From NCBI GenBank assembly GCA_900073065.1, contig FJOG01000058.1, positions 33,769 through 97,768 of the forward strand: 64,000 bases of DNA, given 5' to 3'. The position numbers and the translations under genes are program-made. The notes below the pieces were generated by a model that made no database searches, had not been told where the DNA came from, and saw only the letters and a program-made list of their open reading frames with translations. How positions within the stretch are numbered: the stretch's first letter is position 1; every line of letters begins with the position of its first letter. Below, one piece after another: positions 56,085 to 64,000 of this stretch. Source of the DNA: Phialocephala subalpina (Eukaryota; Ascomycota; Leotiomycetes; Helotiales; Mollisiaceae).

Positions 56085-57968
56085 TTACTGCAGAGCTTTC
56101 TTCTCCAACCAAGCCTTGAACAGATGTAATGCCTCCACTGGCTTGTCCCACGGCACCATATGTCCGGCTCCATGAATTCTCACATATCTCAACAGGCCGC
56201 TCTCCCACCATAAGCCACCGCTCCAGGCTTGCTTGTTGTTTTCCTGCTGATAACGGAAGTCAGGCATGCCGTTCCACTTGAGTGATCCGAAGACTCGTTC
56301 ATTGCCCACAAAGTTACAAATCCAGTCGTAAGTACCGACATAGATGAGGACCCGAATTCCTGAATGAAGCAGAGCAGCAACGTAAGGTCGGGTGTCGATG
56401 ATGTAGTCATTGACTTTGCTGAATTCTTCGCCAACCTTATTGCTACACCCCTGGAATTGTGGTGCTTCCGGGTCAACTCCGAATGCGTTGCGGACTTTAT
56501 CGGTTCGCAAGAACTTGGTGACTGAGTTTATGATAGGGTAACACAGGTACCCGTCGCAAGGCTTACTGATGTCGTAATAGTTTCGTCCAGACCTGACATA
56601 CGGCATGTCAAGCTCCTCGCCGCAAAATTCGGCTGAAGCCTGGCAAATGAGAGGGTCCGGGTAGTCGTGGCATGCTGACAGTAAGTATTCGCATCTGCCC
56701 ACCGCTTCAGACATCCGACTGCAGACGGTTTCGTCGAGAAGAGGACCAATTCCAGTGACGTTGGTGCATGAGATATCGTAAGAAGAGCTTCCTTGCTTGG
56801 CATCACTGAAGATGCCATTTCCAATGAGAACGGACTCGAGCGGAATTTGCTCATCGGGGGTAGCGATCTTGTTCATTTCGTTGATGTGTTCCGCAAAGAC
56901 TGGGATGTAGTGTCCTCCGTAACTTTCCCCAGCAATTGAGAAAGGTAGCGACTTTGACTCGGGAAATGCTTTGTACCAAAGTCTCCTAAATCTGAGTCAG
57001 CATGCTTCTTCGTACACTTCGTTAGATTCAAATATTCCAGTGGTGCTGAGCCATGCATGTGCCTGAAAGTGACTGTCGGCTGCAAAATCTACCAACAATA
57101 AAGAGTAGGGAAGAATACTCCGAGAAGATGGGCTTCTTACATGAATGCATAGATGTCCTCGCTTGCTGCAAAAGTACCTCCTTGACCACCAGGAGCAGAA
57201 TGGTTCGTTGAGTAGGAAAATCCAACTCCAATTGGCTGGTCAAGGAAAAATACATTTGCTGCATTGATCCAGCTGTCGGGATTCTCTCTAGCCGAGTCCC
57301 CTCCTTCATTCACAGTACACGGGCCCAGTTCCATAAATAGACCCATCACTACAACATGTCAGCATGGGGTTTCAGAAGGTTGCTTCGGAGTCGAGGAACC
57401 GAGCTCTTTGAGCGCTCAAGACATGTTCCAAGAGCTCGACTCTCTACGAAATGGCAGATTCAGGACAGGAAGTATACATACTACTCGAACACCCAGGCCC
57501 TCCATTGAGCCATAGAACTAAGGGATCTGAGGCTGTATTCGTTCGCGACTCGAAGTAGGCAAAGTAAAAGTGCTTGGGCCCTGATTTCAGATATCCTGCA
57601 CCCCACGAACTTAAGTTAGTTTAATTCATTCATGCAATCTGGGGAGTACGGACTCTCGAGACAAGGGTGTAAGAAACAAGACAGAAAACTGGGGGTTTAC
57701 CCGTGTAACCCGACGTCGCTCCTGGGCATACATCAGCTAAGCTGGGCTGATCTCCTTTGACCAAAGGTTCAATGGAGTTATGGGCGTTGATTATGAGACT
57801 ATGTTCTGGGTGAGACTCGTGAGTGAGGACCCTGACTGGAGAGTCCCCAAAGGGTGTGGAAGATAGCTCAGAGGATGATCCAGCCCCAAATGCTATGGGT
57901 GTCTGGGACAAGAAGGAAGCTGATGTGCTTAAAGCAAGGGCGAGCAACGGAACGAACAGCCGAATCAT
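56085..57968 (-). CDS. Secreted serine carboxypeptidase (S10 family)
   Basis: Signal peptide [20 protein letters not shown]. Exons by eye give [20 protein letters not shown] then PGCSS; across an introner-like intron [59 protein letters not shown] and [12 protein letters not shown] (nucleophile Ser); ICNFVGN within [19 protein letters not shown] (Asp region); and [16 protein letters not shown] (His). The end is [12 protein letters not shown] at 56085. All three catalytic residues and the substrate-carboxylate-binding [10 protein letters not shown] are present; length is normal for carboxypeptidase Y-like enzymes. It removes C-terminal residues from peptides in the vacuole or outside the cell. 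The start at 57968 is chosen because it begins the signal peptide. It looks intact in an otherwise decayed neighbourhood. Confidence 0.9.
57349..57481 (-). mobile_element. Introner-like element, copy D (intron of serine carboxypeptidase)
   Basis: A 133-nt intron starting GTATGTATACTTCCTGTCCT and ending GCTGACATGTTGTAG. It matches copy A at both ends and in the GAGTCGAGCTC and CTCGACTCC stem segments, with about 20 extra bases in the loop. It interrupts the Met codon (A, then TG) of the sequence GPGCSSMMG, right after the substrate-binding motif. Confidence 0.88.
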
Positions 57969-58497
57969 CTTGGACGCGTTTGAATGCGAAATGTATAATC
58001 GCCGGCGATTACTGTTGCTGTACGTCGAAAGAAGGCACGAATGGAGAGGTTGGTGATAAGGAGAGATGATTTTACGATAACGGGATGGCTGAAACACCTC
58101 CAACGCTAGCCTGTATCTGATCTAGCTGATGCGAGTCAGCGGCCGCGTCAAAGACCCAGGCAGGTGCGGAGGTACGTGACAGCAGCGGTGCTGACCGAAG
58201 GATCGGATAAGATTACAAGATTCTTCATACTGCCGCATCGGGTTGAACTCGACTCTAGACCGTATTCCTTTCGGAGGATATGTCTCGGGTGGCTTGTGTT
58301 TGTGGCTGAGGCTGGGTGCAGCAGCTGAACCTAATCTGGGCATCGTCGGCCGCCACCACAGTCAGCCGGAGTAAGCTGAAAAACAAACAAGCTTCATAAT
58401 CTTCAACTCTCGGATTCTTGGATTCTTGGATTCCTTCCCATTGTCAGCCCTACGACTTCAGAATATAACCAGCACACTCGCCCTTCTCACAGTCACC
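57969..58497. other. Divergent promoter region
   Basis: About 530 bp between the carboxypeptidase (leftward) and the MARVEL-like gene (rightward). No other gene. Contains a NotI-type GCGGCCGC palindrome at 58139-58146; significance unknown. Confidence 0.45.
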
Positions 58498-59360
58498 ATG
58501 CCTTCATCAGGGTCCTATAATGCGCTACCCCAGACGCCAAGAATGTATCCACCATCAGACCCAAGCAGTATACCGGGCTTCGAAGTTCGAAAGAAGATAG
58601 AAGAGGAGGCAATCACGAGGCAAAACCACGTATTTACACCTCAAGACTCGCAGCAAAGACGAGATCTAATAATAGATAACAGGCCCTCAAATCCAAAATC
58701 CGACGTCTCCGTTTCTTCGCCCGCTTCTTCGCAACTGCCCTCGCAGTCCCCACTCTGATTCTGGAAACGCAGACACTCACTACCTTCTACTCTACCCACA
58801 ACACTATTCGTGATGGGCGTGGTCCTTGGGCCAAACAAACTTCTCTTTGGCCAGCTATCATGCTGGTATCCGCCTCAGGTGTTACTGTACTGCTTGGGTT
58901 GTTGATACTCGCGGCTTATACCTGGGGCTCCGTCCGCTCAGCCAATAAAGTGAATACGATGCAAACGACCGTCACCGTGGTGGTAGAACTTGTGCATATT
59001 GGACTTTGGATTGCGGTGAGTGTGCTGTATCGAGAGGGCAAGAACGGAAAGGATCTCTGGGGGTGGGCTTGCAGCGGGGCGGCGGACAAGATTCAGAAGA
59101 ATTTTGAAGGGGTGGTGGACTTCAATAAAGTGTGCAACAGAGGAGTGAGTTCTCTTTCCCTTTCCCCCTCCTTTCCTTTTGCAATGCCAAGTATTGATGC
59201 CGTGGTATCGCAGACTGCGAATTGGGTGCTCAGCATCGCCAATGCGGGGTTTACGATCTTTAATCTTTCGATTTGGTATTGGGTATTGAAGAGAAGGAGT
59301 TATGCGAAAGTGCAGGAGCAGATCTCGGAGAGAAGATTGCTGGACAGAACAGACTTCTGA
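58498..59360 (+). CDS. MARVEL-like four-span membrane protein
   Basis: The ATG at 58498 (after GTCACC) opens a Pro/Ser-rich cytosolic tail. A 53-nt intron (58630-58682, GTATTT to ATAACAG) joins ITRQNH to ALKSKIRRLRFFARFFATAL in phase 0. Four spans follow: FATALAVPTLILETQ, VSASGVTVLLGLLILAAYTW, VTVVVELVHIGLWIAVSVLY and, after a second intron, ANWVLSIANAGFTIFNLSIW. The segment YREGKNGKDLWGWACS and NFEGVVDFNKVC is characteristic of a common fungal membrane protein of unknown function with MARVEL-like topology. It ends at 59360. No lesion seen. Confidence 0.75.
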
Positions 59361-59849
59361 GGTATCACGTGCATCACTGTATAATGTGGCGCTTGACACT
59401 TGGACGAAAGCAGACGAGTATGCATTGACAAAAAGCAAATGCAAAATTCATTCAGGTCCTTGCTCTCACGTTCAAACGGTAGTACTTGCGAAGACAACTC
59501 GTTTTCGCGAGAGGATTCTTATTTCAAACCGAATTTGATTGATGCCAAGGAGATGTCAGAACTCAAGTCTACCAAACCTCTTTTGGAGGAGCTTATAGCA
59601 TCAGGTGCGGGGTTACCAGAAGATCCCGAAGATCGTAAGACCGCATCATGGGGAGCCGGGAGTGGTCCTAAGCTACCAACGGTAGATAATCGGCGTAGTA
59701 TTGTAAGTCTCTGAACAGTATGAGTCGTCTTGGCGCTGATGCAGAGACTCGACACACAGGGGACCGATCCTGTAAATGATAACCTCACTGATGCCTTCGT
59801 GCTCCGATATTCTTACAACTGGGACCCTGCCACGCATCATCCTACTCAG
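59361..59849. other. Spacer of uncertain content
   Basis: About 490 bp. A forward frame (59400-59714) contains LKSTKPLLEELIASGAGLPE but no domain I know. It could be 5' sequence of the methyltransferase pseudogene or a separate remnant. Confidence 0.35.
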
Positions 59850-61040
59850 TGAATTTAATGATCGATCAGAGCCTCCACGAGAATACGGTCAAGTGTCCAC
59901 GAGAATGTCAAGGGAAATGGCCGGACATACCAAGGCAGTATGTCTCCACCACTTCGGGAACCAGATTGAGAGCCGAATTTGACTGAATCTCAGAATACAA
60001 CCTACCAAATGACGATGTAAGTACAACGTCACGGAGGAAATGATTCGAGTCTAATCTAACCTCGCATGCTATTTGACAGCAAGAAATAGAGAGAGACTAG
60101 GTGCGTTGCAAGCCTGTCGAGTCCTTCTCAAATTAATGATTGATGTGATGAAAGGACTTCAACACACTTTATTTAACATTATTCTTGATGAGAAAATCTT
60201 TCTGGCGCCAATTCGTCTTAATCCACGCAATGTCCTTGATCTTGCAACTGGTAACATTCCACATCAATGTCTAATGCACTCCATGCTAGTCCTCGAATAG
60301 GAATTGGTATTGGGCAATTGAATTTGGTAAGTCATTCACTGGTGTTTTCAGGTTTTGACTGACATCTCACAGCAAAGCTATTCTCATCAGCTCAAGTCGT
60401 TGGGACAAATCTGAGTCCAATCCAGCTACTCAAGTATTACCCCGCTAGACAACCCCGCCAACACCCCACTCACGAGAAAACAGCAATCCGCCAAATTGAA
60501 GTTTCCAAATCGAAGATGCAGAGGACGAATTGAGATTCGTCGAGAAGTTCGACTACATTCACGGTCGCGCTCTTCTCTCTTGCTTCAACGATCCAAGCAC
60601 GTGATCAACGAAGCCTTCAAATCCCTCGCCCCGGGCGGCCATCTCGAACTCCGAGATGCGGTATTTCCCTTCGAATACATCAGCGAGCTACCCTTACATT
60701 CAGGCCTGTATCGCCGGAACAATCTGTGTATCGAGGGATCCACAAAAATTGGACGACCGTGGATGAATGTTGTCAACTACAAGCGCTGGATGGAGGAGCT
60801 AGGGTTCAAGGATGTAGTCGAAAAGACGTTCTACTGGCCAACGAGCATGTGAGTCGAAGGGAGATATTACCAACCGGTTGCGGCGTATTTCCAGGCGCAT
60901 ATTTTGAATGGAATTGAGGGCATGAGTTCGAAGGTGATTGGGTCGTTATGCTGGACTGCTGATGAGATTCGTGCTTTCATCGTTGGGGTGAAGAAAGATC
61001 TTCAGAATACCTCTATCACTTCTGACTTGTTTATGTGAGT
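59850..61040 (+). pseudogene. LaeA/UMTA-type SAM methyltransferase, decayed
   Basis: Readable pieces in order: SSVHENVKGNGRTYQG, then YNLPNDD, then RERLGLQHTLFNIILDEKIF and LAPIRLNPRNVLDLATG (motif I region, where family members go on TGIWAI). Here an extra 45-50 bases and a lost T destroy the motif. VVGTNLSPIQ (motif II), FQIEDAEDELRFVEKFDYIH, GRALLSCFNDPST, then one base out VINEAFKSLAPGGHLELRDA, the block WMEELGFKDVVEKTFYWPTS and, after a TGA in place of a Trp, VEGRYYQPVAAYFQAHILNG and EGMSSKVIGS. The family includes LaeA-like regulators and secondary-metabolite methyltransferases. At least two frameshifts, one insertion and one stop are present. The start is not found; borders are approximate. 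Confidence 0.75.
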
Positions 61041-62151
61041 CTTCTTTTGTCGAAGTCGTTCTTTTCCTTTCCCCAGAGACGTTCGTTATTCAGTCCTCCT
61101 ACCACAAAATCCATCAGCCTGCAATCCTCATCTAAATAAGCCAACGAATTCTTGGCAGTTGCCAGCTCCGAAATATCTCTCATCACAACCTGCGACGCAT
61201 CCCACTTCGTACCTGTCTCTCTCCCCGCCTCCTCCCAAAGCTTCGTCCAGCTCCCCTCATCATGCAACCCCATCGTAAGACCACCTTTCTCATAGCACAC
61301 AAACCCCGCACCAACGGCCCCAGCATGGAATCCAACCACCATACTGCCGGACTTTAATAAAGGGATAATGGAGCGTAGGGCAGCGAGTTGCGTGGCCCAG
61401 TCCCATTGATGGAATACCTTGGAGATGTAGATTGCGTCAACTGTGCTGTTGAGAGCTGTTAAATCCTGACTAGGGTGCAGGATGTCTGCTTCGATGAAGT
61501 GGGCTTGGAAAGTCTGGCGGTCTTCAAACATGTCGTAGCCTACGTCCCGGTGGTTTGCGATATCTACTGCGTAGAGATTATTCGTTGGTGCTCCGTCGAA
61601 GGCCTGTCCGTGATGAGCCTCTAACCATCAGAAACGAACGTTTTAATAACTTCGTTGCTCACCAATCTTCTCATGTCATGCCCAATAAATCCCCCTATCT
61701 CCAGAAGCCTCTCTCAGGCCTTCAACTTCTTGAGCATTTCAGGATAGGCAGGACTCGTCGTTATCAAAGGCTTCAAGAATAGCCCTTGCCCGATACATGG
61801 GTAAGAACGAATTGCCTATGCTTTATTTCTCTTGGTTACAGCTTGTCAGACACCATATTGGGCATTTTGAAGAGAAGAAGGTGTGGAACGCACCATCTCA
61901 TACACCAGGAGAATAATCTTCTCGTCTGGAACTTTGCTATACGCAGTGAGGAACTTCCGAAACTGTATGATATTATTAGTTGAATGCATCTCTAGATTAT
62001 TCACTGAGGAATGAAGCTGTACAGGAAGAAGGGATGGATTAACTACCTCGGGAGTTACTTCCTCGTCGATATTATTGTAGTACCAGAATATACTCTTTCC
62101 GTCTTTTCCATGAGGATACTTCGGTTCGGATTCGTTGCCTGTCATCTTCAA
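61031..62151 (-). pseudogene. Meroterpenoid-type SAM methyltransferase (AusD/Trt5/AdrK-like), one nonsense codon
   Basis: Exon text by eye: MKMTGNESEPKYPHGKDGKS and FWYYNNIDEEVTPEVVNPSL; FRKFLTAYSKVPDEKIILLV; CIGQGLFLKPLITTSPAYPE; then the TGA (61714-61716) inside KKLKA-stop-ERLLEIGGFI; after an intron FDGAPTNNLYAVDIANHRDV; and YDMFEDRQTFQAHFIEADIL, then ISKVFHQWDWATQLAALRSI, to FVVGGLNNERLWGKEK. The glycine motif LEIGGFIGHD and the HQWDW block are as I remember for methyltransferases of fungal meroterpenoid clusters (austinol, terretonin, andrastin). The rest of the gene looks open, so the TGA could be a young lesion or a sequencing error. It overlaps the 3' end of the convergent methyltransferase pseudogene. 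Confidence 0.72.
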
Positions 62152-62756
62152 TATCGTGATAATTCCACATCACCTGAGAGAACGAGGTTTTGAAGCACTT
62201 GAATGGCATTGAGAAGCTCTCTAAGGAGAAGCAAAAAGGGTTAGACCAGAGGTGATGTGGTGAGAAATAAGCTTCATGCATGTCAAGTGTTAGCAGAGTG
62301 CAGTAACCAGTTGAAGCAAAGCAGATGGTGTAAAATACTTAGATCTGTAAGCGATAAGCGGGGAATACCTATGTACTGTTTTCTCGCGTTAAGCAGCCAA
62401 TTAATTCATTCGGATCGCAAACGTCTGAAGGTTGAAATTTTCGTAGTTGAGAAACGCATGATTTCGTTTTCCTGCAGAAGCAGACCCCTGGCTTTTGGGG
62501 AATGACAGCTATTTGCCGAAAAGAACGAGAAGTTGATCATGCCCAGTTCTGGATCCCAGTTCACTCCACACGTGGTGCCTTGATGGGCGCGTAGAACAAC
62601 ATTTCATGTCCCCTAAAACCGGAGATCTTCGTTGACAACGCACAATAAAGGGTCTGTCCATCTCATTCTCACACCTGCCTTTCAACCACTTCTTGAACTC
62701 CTTCACAAAAAATACCTCGACCGCTGCCTTGAAAGATCTGTTTATACGGTTAAAAT
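62152..62756. other. Divergent promoter region, no gene seen
   Basis: About 600 bp between the methyltransferase (leftward) and the SDR (rightward), probably a shared promoter region. No gene or repeat found. Confidence 0.45.
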
Positions 62757-63596
62757 ATGAATGTTCCCGAGGCAGAAATATTTCCCTTGCTCAAAGGCAA
62801 GGTCGCAATTGTGACTGGTGGCTCTCAAGGCATGGGGAAAGCAACCGCTTCGGTATTCTTGAGGGCTGGTGCAAAGGTTGTCATTGGTGACGTGAAGGAG
62901 AAAGAGGGGAATGAGACCGTGGCCGAGCTGTCACAACACGGCGATATCCTCTTCGTCCGAACCGACATCTCCAAATCGGAGGAAGTTCGAAATCTTGTTG
63001 CCCAGACAGTAGCAAGATTTAGAAAGCTGGACGTGGCCATCAACAATGCAGCTCTCACACCGGACAGCACACCGTTGATTGACTTCGACGAGACATATTG
63101 GAGTAAACTCATGGATATCAACTTGACGGGGACAGCCCTGTGTTGCAAATGGGAGATGCAGCAGATTATCAAGCAAGGTTCAAAGGGTTCTATTGTCAAC
63201 ATTGCTTCCATCAACGCATTTAAGACACTGCCAAATATGCCAGCATATACGGCGGCAAAACACGCTCTGATCGGTTTGACAAAGCATGCTGCCATGGAGG
63301 GCGGGCCAAAGGGTATTCGTGTCAACGCTATTGCTCCAGGTGCCATATTCGTAAGTCCTTATTCACCGTGTTGGTGCGCTGGAAGATGGGCTAATACATA
63401 CTAGAGTGACATGGCGGTATCCGCGTTGAAGATCATTGGTTCAACCGTGGAGGAGTTCGCCCCAACCGTGAGTTATCTGAATCGATTCGGCATGGCACAC
63501 GAGGTTGCTCATGGCTCGCTCTGGCTCTCTTCGGATTCTGCTTCGTACATCACAGGAGTTTGTCTACCTATCGATGGTGGTTGTTTGGCAAAGTAA
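62757..63596 (+). CDS. Short-chain dehydrogenase/reductase, classical type
   Basis: Two exons. The start at 62757 gives [20 protein letters not shown], then [11 protein letters not shown] (TGxxxGxG), GDV at the cofactor-specificity site, NNAAL (NNAG-like), the catalytic Ser region [19 protein letters not shown] and [16 protein letters not shown] (YxxxK). An intron near 63351-63404 follows NAIAPGAIF; the second exon gives SDMAVSALK and ends [18 protein letters not shown]. Length about 260 residues: standard. Asp at the end of the second strand suggests NAD preference. It lies between a meroterpenoid-type methyltransferase and a transcription factor, so it may be the last intact tailoring gene of a cluster. 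Active-site residues are all there. Confidence 0.9.
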
Positions 63597-63676
63597 TTTC
63601 GTGTCCCTTTGACTGCGAGAGAAGATCAAGTAGCACGGTCGAGTAGAATTCTATAAGGGGACAGAGAATACCAAAT

Positions 63677-64000
63677 CTAGGACATCAAATCCTCGTCGAG
63701 AATGCCCATCGTCTGCTGATTCTCATAAAACAACTCACCCAAGCGCTGATGCTGAGAATGCAACCCATACACCCCATCACCTTCAAAACTCGTCTCCACT
63801 CCGAAAGATGCAAGGTCGAGCATACTCAGATAATCCGTTGAGTCGACGCTTGCCTGGTTCATAGTATTTGATGAAGCATTTGACCTGATATACAGCCGTG
63901 CAACCTGGCAGAGGACGCGAAACAATTGATATAGACCTGCGGCCGAGTCTGAAGGTGAGGTTGCAGGCTGCAAGGATTCTGTGAACTTTTCTAAGCGTGA
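63677..64000 (-). CDS. C-terminus of a fungal transcription factor (partial)
   Basis: Runs off the window edge. The visible C-terminal part reads AGLYQLFRVLCQVARLYIRS, a low-complexity Ser/Asn stretch, then LGELFYENQQTMGILDEDLM. The ending (an acidic GILDEDL-like motif after an NQQ) is common at the C-terminus of Zn2Cys6 regulators with the fungal-specific middle region. The DNA-binding domain must lie outside the window. It is likely the regulator of the neighbouring SDR/methyltransferase genes, by position only. Confidence 0.6.
   Translation of the reverse strand, partial: SRLEKFTESLQPATSPSDSAAGLYQLFRVLCQVARLYIRSNASSNTMNQASVDSTDYLSMLDLASFGVETSFEGDGVYGLHSQHQRLGELFYENQQTMGILDEDLMS

Noticed and set aside
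15924..57481. Clear target-site duplications at the introner copies
   Set aside because: Flanks of A, B and D share only the following TG and, in two of three, a preceding A; I cannot claim a duplication.
1..64000. tRNA genes and CRISPR arrays
   Set aside because: No cloverleaf with TTCGAnTC-type arm in a proper context and no regularly spaced repeats; CRISPR is not expected in a fungus.

Overview
The window looks like chromosomal DNA from a filamentous ascomycete (Pezizomycotina; a Leotiomycetes-type genome is my guess, not shown). Short GT-AG introns of about 50-130 nt break most genes. The gene families are typical of these fungi: Zn2Cys6 regulators, RTA1-like, DUF3433, UstYa-like, modin-like and DHA1/sugar-porter MFS proteins. 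A single 5S rRNA gene is dispersed among protein genes. One 3.5 kb block is extremely AT-rich and full of stop codons, as expected from repeat-induced point mutation (RIP).

Layout. 1-15 kb: a ZZ-finger protein, a carboxylesterase broken by a hAT-type MITE, an MFS exporter, an RTA1-like protein, a Zn2Cys6 regulator, an alcohol dehydrogenase, and a dead quercetinase-like cupin carrying a TA-flanked MITE. 15-21 kb: a divergent pair of a Dal5-type transporter and a TauD-type dioxygenase (probable sulfonate uptake and use), then a frameshifted NmrA-like gene. 22-29 kb: a STAND-like fragment, a damaged UstYa-like gene, and a complete RIP-degraded hAT transposon with perfect 8-bp target duplications just upstream of it. 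29-43 kb: GNAT, SDR, a Git3-like GPCR, an MFS exporter, a large two-repeat DUF3433 membrane protein and the 5S rRNA gene. 44-52 kb: a modin-like pseudogene, an intact sugar porter and a decayed one, tail to tail. 53-64 kb: what looks like a decaying secondary-metabolism neighbourhood: a carboxymuconolactone-decarboxylase-like gene, a dead P450, a serine carboxypeptidase, a MARVEL-like protein, a LaeA/UMTA-type methyltransferase pseudogene, a meroterpenoid-type methyltransferase with one nonsense codon, an intact SDR and the end of a regulator.

The most striking observation is a family of near-identical introns (introner-like elements) in unrelated genes. Introns at 15924-16035 (Dal5-type transporter), 49076-49187 (sugar porter) and 57349-57481 (serine carboxypeptidase) align along their whole length. 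A fourth, more diverged candidate lies at 48606-48724. They share the 5' and 3' ends and a central palindromic stem.

About ten genes carry disabling lesions. Several nonsense codons are TGG to TAG or TGA changes in otherwise readable frames, which fits RIP-like C-to-T change outside obvious repeats. Two +1 frameshifts lie in runs of five G/C and could be assembly errors.
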